A DNA stretch of 64,000 bases from Halothiobacillaceae bacterium (GTDB taxonomy: Bacteria > Pseudomonadota > Gammaproteobacteria > Halothiobacillales > Halothiobacillaceae): NCBI GenBank assembly GCA_028696185.1, contig JAQVHL010000002.1, forward strand, positions 62,001 through 126,000, given 5' to 3'. The notes below the pieces were generated by a model. That model did not search any database. It worked only from the letters and a program-made list of their open reading frames with translations, and was not told the DNA's origin. Below are positions 40,922 to 50,275 of this stretch, one piece after another. Numbering within the stretch: position 1 is the first letter of the stretch; every line of letters starts with the position of its first letter. Made by a program: the position numbers and the translations under genes.

Positions 40922-43342
40922 ATGATCTGGCTCAAGCGTGTTTTTTCGGGGATTTTTGTCGTTCTGTTGCTCGTGGTCGGTGCCTTGGCGGTTTTCGTCG
41001 CCAGCTTCGATGCCAACCGCTACAAGCCGTTGATTGTCGAGCAGGCCAAAGCCCATACGGGGCGGGAGCTGCAGATCAATGGCGACCTGTCCTTGTCGAT
41101 TTATCCCTGGCTTGGCTTGCGGGTACAGAACGTGGTGTTGGGAAATGCGCCAGGTTTCGCGGCGCCTGAGATGGCCCGCCTGCGCGAACTGGGCGTGCGT
41201 GCGCGCTTGTTGCCCCTGCTGTCCGGCCGGCTGGAGGCCGATACTCTGCTGCTTGATGGGCTGGAGCTTAATCTGGAGCGCGCGGCCGATGGCCGGGACA
41301 ACTGGAGCGATCTGCGCGGCGCGAAGGCTGGGGCGGAGGAGGTCGTTTCCGCGCCTCAGACCGCGAGCGCTTCCCCGGCTCTGGGCGCGTTCAGTCTGGG
41401 GGGAGTCGAGGTGCGCGAGGCGCGTGTCCTGCTGGTCGATGCCCAGGGCGGTCAGGAGGTGCGCCTGGAAGGGCTTGATCTGAGCACCGGTCCCCTCGTG
41501 CCTGGAGAGCCGGTAGCCCTGCATTCAGCGGGGGAGCTCCGGCTTGCCGGTCCCGGACTGCGTGCGCGCTTTGAGCTGGACAGTCGCGCCGGCTTTGACC
41601 CGGCGAGCACCCGATTGGAACTGGGGGCAAGTACCTTGAAGCTCCTGTTGACCGGAGAAGGGGGCGGGGGATTGCCGACGCGCCTGGAATTGACGGCGAC
41701 GCTGGCGGCGTTGCGCCATGCCATCCAGGAGGGCGCGCTGGAGGTCGATGGTCTGCAGGTCGATGTGGACAGCACCGGCGGTCCGCTGAGTTACGCACAC
41801 GCGCGCATCGAGACACGCCTGCGCGGCAATGTCGCTCAAGGCCAGTACCGGGCGGAGCCCCTTCGCCTGGCGGGCGACTTCAAGGGCGTGCCTACACCAC
41901 GCGGCGAGCTGCCCTTGGCGATCGATACCGCCCTGACCCTGGATTTGAAGGCGCAGACCCTGGCGCTGGAGGCGATCAAGCTGGTCAGCGGTCCCGTCAC
42001 GGCCAGCGGTCAGTTGCAGCTGCGGGACGTGCTGGGCCGTCCGGTGGGCGTCGGGCGTATCGACTTGCCGGAAACCGATCTGCGCGCCCTGGCCGCGCAC
42101 CTGGGGTACCGCTTGCCGCAGGCGACAGATGCGCAGGCGCTGTCGCGGGTGGCATTTTCCTCCGAGCTGAAACTTGAGTCGGCCCGCCTGCTGCTGGACA
42201 AGCTGGCCCTGGTTCTCGACGGGCAGGTGCTGCGTGGCTGGGTCGGCATCGTCGACCGTCAGGGCGGTCGCGCCGGGTTTGCGCTGGCCGGTGATCGCCT
42301 GGATGTGGATCGCTACCTCCCGCCGCCCGCTCCTTCCGCAGGGAAGGGGGCACCGGGGGGCGTGGGCGGTGCGCGGTCTGAATCCAAGGACGAGCCCCTG
42401 CCTCTGCCGGTGGAACTGCTGCGTGGACTGGACCTCGACGGGCGCGTGCAGCTTGGCGCCCTGCGCGTGCGTGGCATGGAGCTGCACAGGATCGATGCGG
42501 CGCTTGAAGCGCGCAAGGGGGCCTTGAACCTGCGCCTGTCGCTTGATGCCTTTGAGGGGCGGACGCAGACTGTGACCTGGCTGGATGTGCGTAAGGCGAG
42601 CCCGGAGTGGGCGACGCAGGGGCAGGTGAGCGATGTTGCCCTGCAGCCCATGTTGCAGGCAGTGATGAATGAAGACCGCCTGCTCGGCAAGGGGGATCTG
42701 CGTTTTGATCTGCGCACGCGTGGTGATCGGCCCAGCCAGCTCAAGGGCCAGCTCAACGGTAAGGGGGATTTTGCCCTTCGGGACGGCGCGATCAAGGGTT
42801 TCAATATCGCCTACAGCCTGCGCAAGGCCGAGGCGAGCCTGAAAGGCAGCCCCACGCCGCCAGCGGAGAAACTGGAAACCGACTTCAGCCGCATCACCGC
42901 CAGTTTCACCGCACGTGATGGGGTGATCGACAACCGCGATCTGCGTGCCGCCTCGCCGCTGCTTCGGGTGGAGGGGGCGGGTACCGTCGACATCGGCCGC
43001 GAAGTGCTCGATTACGTTGCCACGGTCATCGTGGTCAACACCGCGACCGGCCAGGGGGGGAAAGCGCTGGAAGAGCTCAAGCAGGTGCCGGTTCCCATTA
43101 CCCTGACCGGGCCGTTTGCCGACCCGAAAATTGGGCTCGACCTGGGCGGCATCCTGCGCGCCAAGGCTGAGCAGAAGGCCAAGGAGCGGATCAACGAAGA
43201 GCTGCAGAAACGCCTCGGCGACAAGCTGGGTTTGCCCGGTACGGGTGCTGAGAAGGACGGCGCGCCGTCCGCCCCCCAGGGCGCACCGGCTCAGGGCGGG
43301 GAAGAAGCCATCAAGGGTTTGCTGAAGGGCTTGGGCTTCTAA
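40922..43342 (+). CDS. AsmA-family envelope protein
   Basis: 806 residues. One N-terminal membrane helix (about 7-28), then FDANRYKPLIVEQAKAHTGRELQINGDL, the AsmA opening, a long beta-rich periplasmic part, and the C-terminal LKGQLNGKGDFALRDGAIKGFNI and VDIGREVLDYVATV segments of the AsmA_2 domain. Members are related to lipid-transport bridges such as TamB. AGGCGG lies before the ATG. A dispersed repeat (copy C) begins 3 bases after the stop. Confidence 0.9.
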   Translation: MIWLKRVFSGIFVVLLLVVGALAVFVASFDANRYKPLIVEQAKAHTGRELQINGDLSLSIYPWLGLRVQNVVLGNAPGFAAPEMARLRELGVRARLLPLLSGRLEADTLLLDGLELNLERAADGRDNWSDLRGAKAGAEEVVSAPQTASASPALGAFSLGGVEVREARVLLVDAQGGQEVRLEGLDLSTGPLVPGEPVALHSAGELRLAGPGLRARFELDSRAGFDPASTRLELGASTLKLLLTGEGGGGLPTRLELTATLAALRHAIQEGALEVDGLQVDVDSTGGPLSYAHARIETRLRGNVAQGQYRAEPLRLAGDFKGVPTPRGELPLAIDTALTLDLKAQTLALEAIKLVSGPVTASGQLQLRDVLGRPVGVGRIDLPETDLRALAAHLGYRLPQATDAQALSRVAFSSELKLESARLLLDKLALVLDGQVLRGWVGIVDRQGGRAGFALAGDRLDVDRYLPPPAPSAGKGAPGGVGGARSESKDEPLPLPVELLRGLDLDGRVQLGALRVRGMELHRIDAALEARKGALNLRLSLDAFEGRTQTVTWLDVRKASPEWATQGQVSDVALQPMLQAVMNEDRLLGKGDLRFDLRTRGDRPSQLKGQLNGKGDFALRDGAIKGFNIAYSLRKAEASLKGSPTPPAEKLETDFSRITASFTARDGVIDNRDLRAASPLLRVEGAGTVDIGREVLDYVATVIVVNTATGQGGKALEELKQVPVPITLTGPFADPKIGLDLGGILRAKAEQKAKERINEELQKRLGDKLGLPGTGAEKDGAPSAPQGAPAQGGEEAIKGLLKGLGF

Positions 43343-43344
43343 AA

Positions 43345-43858
43345 GGGTGTTTACAAAATAAGTGTTTGTTGGGCGGCAGTTGGCGCCCGCTTGCGATCCG
43401 GGCGAGTCGAAGCGCTGGCCGTATGGCGGGCGAAACAGCGCGCAAGCTTGTCTCAAAGCGGTTTTCAGGAACCGTTGAAGCCCTTTTTCGCCCGCTTTGA
43501 TGTTGGCCTCTTCGAACAGGCGCCAGTGCAGGCGGGCGAGTACCTTTATTTGCTTGCCCAAAGAAAGGCACCAAAGAAAGGGCATCCCCACGGAGGCGCC
43601 CTTCGGGCAAGGCATGGCCGGGGCCGCTCCGACCGGGCCGTCCCGAATTCGAGCGCCGCACCCGTCAGGGCTTGGGGCATGGATGCCCCAAGTGTGCGAG
43701 AACAGGATGCACAACATCCTGTTGTGGCGGGACTGAAAGGGCCCTCCATGGCCCTTTCACCCGGTCTCCACAACCCCGGCCATGGCGCCTCCAAGGGGGA
43801 AATGCGGCCCTTCGTCCGGCGCTGTGCTGTCCAGAAAACCTTCTTTTTGTAAACACCC
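43345..43858 (+). repeat. Dispersed inverted-end repeat, copy C (long form)
   Basis: About 514 bases between the convergent AsmA and suhB genes. The ends are a 15-base perfect inverted repeat: AGGGTGTTTACAAAA at left, TTTTGTAAACACCCT at right. The right 250 bases (from GGCATGGCCGGGGCC) match copy B, including the hairpin CTTGGGGCAT/ATGCCCCAAG and the GAAAGGGCC/GGCCCTTTC stem. The left 260 bases differ and contain CAAAGAAAGGCACCAAAGAA, a short direct repeat reminiscent of dispersed repeats in other proteobacteria. No supported gene. Confidence 0.85.
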
Positions 43859-43904
43859 TCTGAGGGGGGGGCACGCAGAAAACGGTTTGTCCCGTTTTTC
43901 GAAA

Positions 43905-44708
43905 TCAGCGCTTTGCCTCGTTGGGCAGAACCGCGCCTATGGCTTGGAGCATGGCGTGGGTAACGCGCGGGTTGCCGGCAATTACATTGCCGCTTTGCAT
44001 CGAGCCTTCGCCCCCGGCGAAGTCCACCACCACGCCGCCGGCTTCGCGGATCAGCAGCACCCCGGCCGCCATGTCCCAGGGCTTAAGCCCGAACTCCCAG
44101 AAGCCGTCCAGCCGTCCAGCGGCCACATAGGCCAGATCCAGGGCGGCGGAACCGGCGCGGCGGATGCCGGCCGTGGGGCCGTGTACGGCCTTGAAGGTGG
44201 ATAGGTACAGGTCGATGTCGCTGTCCGGGCGAAAGGGGAAACCTGTGCCGAGCAGGGCGCCATCAAGGTTGCGCAGGGGGCTGACGCGCAGGCGCCGGTT
44301 GTTGAGGAAGGCGCCTCCACCGCGGCTGGCCGTGTACAGCTCCTGGGAAATCGGGTTATAAACCACTGCCTGATCGAGACGCCCGCGATGCTGCAGGGCG
44401 ATGGACACGGCATAATGCGGCAGTCCGTGCAGGAAGTTGGTGGTACCGTCCAGGGGGTCGATGATCCAGGCGTAATCCGCGTCATGGTGGCCGGAGTGAC
44501 CGGTTTCCTCGCCGATGAAGGCGTGCTCCGGATAGGCTTTGCCCAGAATGTCGAGAATGGCCAGCTCCGCCTGGCGGTCGACTTCGGAGACATAGTCATT
44601 GCGTTGCTTGGACTCGATGACCAGGTCCGGCAGGTGATCGACGGCGCGTAGAATGATGTTTCCGGCGGCCCGGGCGGCGCGCACGGCGGTATTCAGCATC
44701 GGATGCAT
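43905..44708 (-). CDS. suhB: Inositol-1-monophosphatase SuhB
   Basis: 267 residues, the same length as E. coli SuhB. The start MHPMLNTAVRAARAAG is the classic one, preferred over an upstream GTG. Metal-binding motifs: GEETG, IIDPLDGTTNF and WDMAAGVLL. Besides its phosphatase activity SuhB joins the rRNA antitermination complex. It is divergent from trmJ and starts the conserved housekeeping run. Confidence 0.96.
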   Translation of the reverse strand: MHPMLNTAVRAARAAGNIILRAVDHLPDLVIESKQRNDYVSEVDRQAELAILDILGKAYPEHAFIGEETGHSGHHDADYAWIIDPLDGTTNFLHGLPHYAVSIALQHRGRLDQAVVYNPISQELYTASRGGGAFLNNRRLRVSPLRNLDGALLGTGFPFRPDSDIDLYLSTFKAVHGPTAGIRRAGSAALDLAYVAAGRLDGFWEFGLKPWDMAAGVLLIREAGGVVVDFAGGEGSMQSGNVIAGNPRVTHAMLQAIGAVLPNEAKR

Positions 44709-44801
44709 GGCGGCTTGTATTCGAAACTCGTGAGTGCGGGAGTGGCCGGCCACCTTTTGGGTGGGCGGGCAGGCGACGAACTAGAATAACACAATTAAAG
44801 A

Positions 44802-45590
44802 GTGTTTCTTGCCTTGAACGAAATCCTGGAATCCTTGCGGCAACGTGTGCGCATCGTGCTGGTAGAGACGTCCCATCCGGGCAATATCGGTGCGGCGGCG
44901 CGTGCGCTGTCCACCATGGGGCTGGCGCGGCTCACGCTGGTTGCTCCGCGCGCTTTTCCTCATGCCGATGCCGTGGCCATGGCGTCCGGTGCTACCGATG
45001 TGCTGGAGGCTATACGTGTCTGTGCCACGCTGGATGAGGCTTTGCAGGGCGTGCGCTGGGTGGCCGGCGCCACCGCGCGCTTGCGTCATGCGCCAATGGC
45101 GCTGCTCGATCCGCGACAGGCCGCAGGGCAGGCGCTCGCCGAGCTGGCGCAGGATGTGCAAGGCGAGATCGCTCTGGTGTTCGGTCGCGAGCATGCGGGG
45201 CTGACCAACGACGAACTGGAGCGTTGTCATGCGCTCCTGCACATCCCGGCCAACCCGGCGTATTCCTCGCTCAACCTGGCGGCGGCGGTGCAGGTGCTCG
45301 CCTACGAATTGCGCATGAGCGCGCTGGGGGGCGGGTGTCTGCCCGAGCGCGAGGCGGAGGCGCCGGCGTCGGCTGACGCGCTCGAAGGGACGCTCGCCCA
45401 CCTGGAGCGGGTCATGGTGGGCAGCGGTTTTCTCGATCCGGCCAATCCACGCCATCTGATGCGCAAGATGCGCCGTTTCCTCTATCGCGCCCGTCCGGTG
45501 GAGAACGAAATTGCCATCCTGCGCGGTTTTCTGAGCGCGGTGGAAAAGGACGGACATGCTGTGCCGTCCAGGGAGAATGACGATGTTTGA
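44802..45590 (+). CDS. trmJ: tRNA (cytidine/uridine-2'-O-)-methyltransferase TrmJ
   Basis: 262 residues counted from GTG 44802. A SPOUT enzyme that 2'-O-methylates position 32 of t[38 protein letters not shown] and [16 protein letters not shown] are the motifs that form the knotted SAM site. The start is uncertain: GTG 44802 is close to an AAAGAG, and TTG 44814 has better spacing to it. It overlaps cysE by 8 bases. Confidence 0.93.
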   Translation: MFLALNEILESLRQRVRIVLVETSHPGNIGAAARALSTMGLARLTLVAPRAFPHADAVAMASGATDVLEAIRVCATLDEALQGVRWVAGATARLRHAPMALLDPRQAAGQALAELAQDVQGEIALVFGREHAGLTNDELERCHALLHIPANPAYSSLNLAAAVQVLAYELRMSALGGGCLPEREAEAPASADALEGTLAHLERVMVGSGFLDPANPRHLMRKMRRFLYRARPVENEIAILRGFLSAVEKDGHAVPSRENDDV

Positions 45591-46371
45591 CCGTATCCGC
45601 GAGGACGTGCGCAGCGTCTTTGCCCGCGATCCGGCAGCGCGGGGGCGGCTGGAGATCCTGCTGGCCTATCCGGGGCTGCATGCGATATGGTTCCACCGCC
45701 TCAGTCATTGGCTCTGGAATCATCGGTTGCGCTTGCTGGCGCGGCTGTTGTCCAATCTGGCCCGCTGGCTGACCGGCATCGAGATCCACCCTGGGGCCTG
45801 CATTGGCCGGCGCTTCTTCATCGATCACGGGATGGGGGTTGTCATCGGCGAGACCGCCGAGATTGGCGATGACTGCACGCTCTATCACGGCGTGACCCTG
45901 GGCGGCACCAGTTGGCGTCATGGCAAGCGTCATCCTACGCTGGGCAATAACGTGGTGGTCGGGGCTGGCGCCAAGGTGCTGGGTCCGATCCAGGTGGGCG
46001 ATGGGGCGCGGGTGGGATCCAATGCTGTGGTGCTCAAGGACGTGCCGGAGGGCGCTACCGTGGTGGGTATACCGGGGCGCGTGGTGAGTCGTGCGCCGGC
46101 CGAGCCTGCGCCGGACCACGCCCGACTGGCCGAGCGCCTGGGCTTCGATGCCTACGGGGTGGCGCGCGATATGCCGGACCCGGTGGCGCACGCCGTCAAC
46201 TGCATGCTCGACCATATCAGCGTGCTGGACGCGAAGGTGCAGACGCTTACGGCCAGTGTGCGCGCCTTGGGCGGCGAGGTCGATGAGCGCGGCTTGCCAC
46301 CACTGGATGGATGTCAGATCGACTCCAGTCCCGAGGGGGAAGCCTCACCGGTTGAGGGGGTTAAAAATTGA
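45583..46371 (+). CDS. cysE: Serine O-acetyltransferase CysE (epsC-like)
   Basis: 262 residues. It acetylates L-serine to O-acetylserine for cysteine synthesis. An N-terminal helical part, then a left-handed beta-helix with [25 protein letters not shown], the catalytic HGVTLGG, and [11 protein letters not shown] hexapeptides. AGGGAGA is well placed before the ATG. It is the usual neighbour of iscR, and its 3' end holds the iscR promoter. Cysteine is the sulfur source for Fe-S synthesis, so the link is logical. Confidence 0.94.
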   Translation: MFDRIREDVRSVFARDPAARGRLEILLAYPGLHAIWFHRLSHWLWNHRLRLLARLLSNLARWLTGIEIHPGACIGRRFFIDHGMGVVIGETAEIGDDCTLYHGVTLGGTSWRHGKRHPTLGNNVVVGAGAKVLGPIQVGDGARVGSNAVVLKDVPEGATVVGIPGRVVSRAPAEPAPDHARLAERLGFDAYGVARDMPDPVAHAVNCMLDHISVLDAKVQTLTASVRALGGEVDERGLPPLDGCQIDSSPEGEASPVEGVKN

Positions 46372-46396
46372 CTAAAATAGTCAGGAATGCTATTGA
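46364..46396 (+). promoter_or_regulatory. iscR promoter with an overlapping IscR type 1 site
   Basis: TTGACT (46368-46373), a 17-base spacer and TATTGA (46391-46396) form a good sigma-70 promoter. Over it lies GACTAAAATAGTC with flanks fitting the IscR type 1 consensus (ATASYYGACTRWWWYAGTCRRSTAT) at most positions (46364-46388). The -35 box overlaps the cysE stop codon. Autorepression of the isc operon by holo-IscR follows from family knowledge. Confidence 0.85.
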
Positions 46397-46440
46397 TTTG
46401 AGCCTTCCTGGTTTTCCGCGCTCGTTCGCCCGATAAAAAA

Positions 46441-46950
46441 ATGAAGCTGACCACCAAGGGCCGCTATGCGGTCACCGCCATTCTCGATCTGGCCCTGCAT
46501 GATGGGCAGGGTCCCATCACCCTGTCGGATATTTCTTCACGTCAGGGCTTGTCGCTTTCCTATCTGGAGCAACTGTTCGCCTTGCTGCGGCGTCGCGGGC
46601 TGGTTTCCAGCGTGCGTGGGCCTGGAGGCGGCTACACGCTGGGGCGCCCGGCGTCGGAAATCCATATTGCCGAGGTCATTGCGGCGGTGGATGAGTCGGT
46701 GGATGCCACGCGCTGTGACCGTAAGGGCAACTGTCAGGGTGATGTGAAGTGTCTGACCCATGATCTGTGGACCTCGTTGAGCGATCAGATCTACGGCTTC
46801 CTGTCGGGTATTTCGCTGGCCGACCTGATGCGTTACGAGGGGGTGCAGGAGGTGGCGGATCGTCAGAACCGCGCCCATGCCTGCCAGGTGCAGGAACAGT
46901 CGATGATGGCCGCTCAGGGGCTGCGTGGCATCCGCGTGCGCAGCGAATGA
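46441..46950 (+). CDS. iscR: Fe-S cluster regulator IscR
   Basis: 169 residues. An Rrf2-type winged helix ([20 protein letters not shown]) with a cluster-binding segment in which three Cys and a His are spaced as in E. coli IscR: CDRKGNC, five residues, C, then LTH. With a 2Fe-2S cluster it represses the isc operon; without it, it can activate suf-type genes. It is preceded by a type 1 site. Notably, iscA rather than iscS follows. Confidence 0.96.
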   Translation: MKLTTKGRYAVTAILDLALHDGQGPITLSDISSRQGLSLSYLEQLFALLRRRGLVSSVRGPGGGYTLGRPASEIHIAEVIAAVDESVDATRCDRKGNCQGDVKCLTHDLWTSLSDQIYGFLSGISLADLMRYEGVQEVADRQNRAHACQVQEQSMMAAQGLRGIRVRSE

Positions 46951-46980
46951 GTGTCGCGTGAGCGTAAAGAGGAATCCGGT

Positions 46981-47304
46981 ATGAGTATTACCCTGACCGA
47001 GCGCGCCTCGCGCCATGTGGCTTCCCAGCTGGCCCGTCGTGGGCGCGGAGAAGGTTTGCGTGTGGGTGTGCGTCCCTCGGGTTGTTCCGGGATGGCTTAT
47101 ATCATCGAATTTGCCGACACGATCGAGCCCGATGATGCGGTTTTCGAGTCGCACGGCGTCAAGCTCGTGATTTCGCCGCAGAGCCTGCTTTACCTGGACG
47201 GTACGGAAATCGACTTCGTGCGCGAAGGGCTGAACGAAGGTTTGAAGTTCAACAACCCCAACGTGCGTGACCAATGCGGTTGCGGCGAAAGCTTCACGGT
47301 CTGA
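46981..47304 (+). CDS. iscA: Iron-sulfur assembly protein IscA
   Basis: 107 residues. An A-type carrier that takes Fe-S clusters to target proteins. The three cluster cysteines are present: SGCSGM and, at the C-terminus, [24 protein letters not shown] is the IscA tail. It begins 30 bases after iscR, where iscS and iscU would normally stand. Confidence 0.95.
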   Translation: MSITLTERASRHVASQLARRGRGEGLRVGVRPSGCSGMAYIIEFADTIEPDDAVFESHGVKLVISPQSLLYLDGTEIDFVREGLNEGLKFNNPNVRDQCGCGESFTV

Positions 47305-47311
47305 GGCCGGT

Positions 47312-47830
47312 ATGAGTGCCGACCCGTTCGCCCTGTTCGGTCTGACGCACCGGTACCTGTTGGACGAGGCGGATCTGCAGGCGCGCTACCATGCCCTGCA
47401 GCGCGAACTGCACCCGGACCGTTACGCCCTGGCGGGCGAGGCGGAGCGACGTCTGGCCGCCACACGCGCGGCCGATCTCAACGATGCCTGGCGGCAGTTG
47501 CGAGACCCCGTGGCGCGTGCGCGCGCGCTTTTGTCTATTGCAGGGCAGCGCGTCGATGAGGACGGCGCGACCTTGCGTGATACGGGTTTTCTCATGGAGC
47601 AAATGACGCTGCGCGAGGCTCTGGACGAGGCCCGGGCGGACGCCTTGGCTCTGCGAGCCTTCGCCGACGATCTGGCGGCACGCCGCGCGCGTGCGGGCGA
47701 AGCCTTTGCCCAGGCGCATGCGCGGGGCGAGATGGACGCGGCTTTGCGCGCCTATCGTGCACTGCAATTTTTGGCTCGCCTGGCCGAGGAGCTGGCGCGC
47801 GCGGAAGACGACCTCCTGGATGGACACTGA
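47312..47830 (+). CDS. hscB: Fe-S protein assembly co-chaperone HscB
   Basis: 172 residues. A J-protein that brings IscU to HscA and stimulates its ATPase. The J domain carries HPDR (Lys/Arg variant HPD intact) after FALFGLTHRYLLDEADLQARY; the C-terminal three-helix domain binds IscU. The ATG is 8 bases after the iscA stop. Its usual client IscU is not encoded here. Confidence 0.94.
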   Translation: MSADPFALFGLTHRYLLDEADLQARYHALQRELHPDRYALAGEAERRLAATRAADLNDAWRQLRDPVARARALLSIAGQRVDEDGATLRDTGFLMEQMTLREALDEARADALALRAFADDLAARRARAGEAFAQAHARGEMDAALRAYRALQFLARLAEELARAEDDLLDGH

Positions 47831-47833
47831 CTC

Positions 47834-49717
47834 ATGACCCTGTTCCAAATCGCCGAGCCCGGTCAGACGCCCGCGCCGCATGAACGCCGCCGCGCGGTGG
47901 GTATTGACCTGGGCACCACCAACTCACTGGTGGCCACTGTGCGTGACGGGCGCCCGGAATGCCTGCCGGATGCCGATGGGCGAGTCATGCTGCCCTCGCT
48001 GGTGCATTACACGCCGGAGGGGGCGGTGCGGGTGGGGGAAGGTGCGCGTCTGGCGCTGATGACCGATCCGGAGCATAGCTTCAAGTCGATCAAGCGTCTG
48101 ATGGGACGCTCGATGAGCGACGTGATGCAATTGCGCCAGGCGCTGCCCTATCGTTTCGAGAGCGGGGAGGGCGTGCCGCGCATGCATGTGCCTGGCGGCT
48201 CAGTGACCGCCGTGCAGGTGTCGTCCGAGATTCTCCGGGCCCTGCGTGGGCGGGCGGAAGCGGCGCTGGGTGGGGCGTTGGTGGGAGCGGTCATTACTGT
48301 GCCGGCTTATTTCGACGAAGCCCAGCGTCAGGCGACGCGCGACGCGGCCCGTCTGGCCGGGCTTCATGTCCTGCGCCTGCTCAACGAACCTACCGCTGCG
48401 GCTGTGGCTTATGGGCTGGATCGCCGCGACAGCGGCACCCTTGCGGTCTTCGATCTGGGGGGGGGGACCTTTGATATTTCCATCCTGCGCCTGAGCCGGG
48501 GGGTGTTCGAAGTGCTGGCCACCGGGGGTGACAGTCAGCTGGGGGGGGATGACTTCGACGAAGCCGTGGCCTGCTGGATTCTGGACGAGGCGGGGATCAA
48601 GGCCGAGTTGTCCACCGGCGCGCAGCGCCATCTTCAGGGCGTGGCCTGTCAGGTCAAGGAGCGGCTGACCGAGCATGCGCAGGCCGAAGTGCGCATCGAG
48701 CTGGGCCGGGAGGCTGTCTGGAGTGGCTGCCTCAGTTGCGGACGCTTCAACGAACTAATCGATCCGCTGGTGGATCGGACGTTGCGGGCCTGTCGTCGCG
48801 CGCTGCGCGATGCCGGGCTGGAGGCGGGGCAGATTGACGAGGTGGTCATGGTTGGCGGTGCCACCCGCGTGCCGCGGGTGCGCGAGCGGGTGGCCGGACT
48901 GTTCGGGCGGGAGCCTTTGACGGATATCGATCCGGATCGCGTGGTCGCCCTGGGGGCGGCCCTGCAGGCCGATGTACTGGCCGGCAACAAGCCGGGTGAG
49001 GACTGGTTGTTGCTGGACGTCATTCCCCTTTCCCTGGGTATCGAAACCTTGGGGGGGCTGGTGGAGCGCCTTATCCCGCGCAACACCACACTGCCGGTGG
49101 CGCGAGCTCAGGAGTTCACGACCTTTCGTGACGGGCAGACGGCGATGGCGCTGCATGTGGTGCAAGGTGAGCGTGAACGGGTCGAGGATTGCCGCTCGCT
49201 GGCACGCTTCGAGCTGCGCGGTATTCCGCCGATGGCGGCCGGTGCCGCGCGCATTCGCGTCACATTCCAGGTGGATGCGGACGGGCTGCTGACGGTTTCG
49301 GCCGTCGAGGCAAGCACTGGGGTGAGCGCCGAAATCACGGTCAAGCCCTCGCACGGGCTGGCGGAAGGGGAAATCGAGCGCATGTTGCGCGATTCGGTGG
49401 CGCATGCAGCAGAGGACATGCAGGTGCGTCGTCTGCGCGAGGCGCGGGTTGAGGGCGAGCGGGTTCGTGTGGCGCTGGAGGCAGCGCTGAGCGCGGATGC
49501 GGCTCTGGTCGGCGAGGATGGCGAGCGCATTACGGCGGCACGGATAGGACTTGATCGGGCGCTGGCCGGTGAGGATGTGGAGGTCCTGCGTCAGGCGACC
49601 GCAGCCCTGGAACAGGCTTGCGCCGGTTTTGTCGAACGCCGGATGAATCAGGCGGTGGCCCGTGCGATGAAGGGCCATGCCATTGACCAGTTCGCCCACG
49701 GTCGCGAGGAGGATTGA
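47834..49717 (+). CDS. hscA: Fe-S assembly chaperone HscA (Hsp70 type)
   Basis: 627 residues. A DnaK-like ATPase that works on the IscU LPPVK motif. [26 protein letters not shown] and the [15 protein letters not shown] motif are intact, then a substrate domain and lid from about 395. The gene contains two long G runs: G10 at 48457-48466 (inside DLGGGTFD) and G8 at 48541-48548. These could cause replication or transcription slippage. Operon order hscB-hscA-fdx-iscX is normal. Confidence 0.96.
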   Translation: MTLFQIAEPGQTPAPHERRRAVGIDLGTTNSLVATVRDGRPECLPDADGRVMLPSLVHYTPEGAVRVGEGARLALMTDPEHSFKSIKRLMGRSMSDVMQLRQALPYRFESGEGVPRMHVPGGSVTAVQVSSEILRALRGRAEAALGGALVGAVITVPAYFDEAQRQATRDAARLAGLHVLRLLNEPTAAAVAYGLDRRDSGTLAVFDLGGGTFDISILRLSRGVFEVLATGGDSQLGGDDFDEAVACWILDEAGIKAELSTGAQRHLQGVACQVKERLTEHAQAEVRIELGREAVWSGCLSCGRFNELIDPLVDRTLRACRRALRDAGLEAGQIDEVVMVGGATRVPRVRERVAGLFGREPLTDIDPDRVVALGAALQADVLAGNKPGEDWLLLDVIPLSLGIETLGGLVERLIPRNTTLPVARAQEFTTFRDGQTAMALHVVQGERERVEDCRSLARFELRGIPPMAAGAARIRVTFQVDADGLLTVSAVEASTGVSAEITVKPSHGLAEGEIERMLRDSVAHAAEDMQVRRLREARVEGERVRVALEAALSADAALVGEDGERITAARIGLDRALAGEDVEVLRQATAALEQACAGFVERRMNQAVARAMKGHAIDQFAHGREED

Positions 49718-49719
49718 GA

Positions 49720-50058
49720 ATGCCGCGCATCATTTTTCTGCCCCACGAGAAGTACTGTCCCGAAGGGATGCTGGTGGAGGCCGAGCCGGGTGTCAGTGTG
49801 CTGGATGCCGCGCTCGAAGCCGGCATCGACATCGAACACGCCTGTGAAAAAGCCTGTGCCTGCACGACCTGCCATGTCTGGGTTCGTGAGGGCGGTCAGT
49901 CGCTGGAGCCGGCGACTGACCGTGAAGAGGACATGCTGGACAAGGCCTGGGGGGTGGACCCGGATTCGCGCCTGTCCTGCCAGGCGGTACTCGCCGATGC
50001 GGATCTGGTCGTGGAAATACCGCGCTACACGCTCAATATGGTGTCGGAGGGGCATTGA
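49720..50058 (+). CDS. fdx: Isc-type 2Fe-2S ferredoxin
   Basis: 112 residues. Electron donor for cluster assembly. Ligands follow the adrenodoxin-type pattern: HACEKACACTTC (Cys, five residues, Cys, two residues, Cys) and LSCQ near the end. The ATG is 2 bases after the hscA stop; a TTG two codons earlier is not needed. Confidence 0.95.
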   Translation: MPRIIFLPHEKYCPEGMLVEAEPGVSVLDAALEAGIDIEHACEKACACTTCHVWVREGGQSLEPATDREEDMLDKAWGVDPDSRLSCQAVLADADLVVEIPRYTLNMVSEGH

Positions 50059-50060
50059 AC

Positions 50061-50255
50061 ATGAAGTGGACGGACGTGCTGGATATTGCCATCGCGCTGG
50101 ACGAGGCGCATCCCGAAGTCGACCCGCAATGGCTGCGCTTCACGGACCTGCATGAGTGGGTCTGTGCTCTGGAAGGCTTCGAGGATACACCGGAGCGCTC
50201 CAGTGAAAAAATCCTGGAGGCGATCCAGATGGCTTGGCTGGAGGAGCGGCGCTGA
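50061..50255 (+). CDS. iscX: IscX (YfhJ) Fe-S assembly protein
   Basis: 64 residues. Small acidic protein that regulates IscS or supplies iron. MKWTDVLDIAIALDEAHPEVDPQWLRFTDLHEWV is closely conserved, as is the ILEAIQMAWLEE end. GGAGG is well placed. It is the last gene of the isc run and is converged on by a cytochrome gene 20 bases away. Its partner IscS must be encoded elsewhere. Confidence 0.95.
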   Translation: MKWTDVLDIAIALDEAHPEVDPQWLRFTDLHEWVCALEGFEDTPERSSEKILEAIQMAWLEERR

Positions 50256-50275
50256 GGCGGGTGTTTTTTCGGTTC

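Noticed and set aside
43345-43858. CRISPR array or tRNA cluster in the hairpin-rich gap
   Set aside because: The hairpins are each different and not regularly spaced repeats, and no cloverleaf with a CCA-type end is seen.
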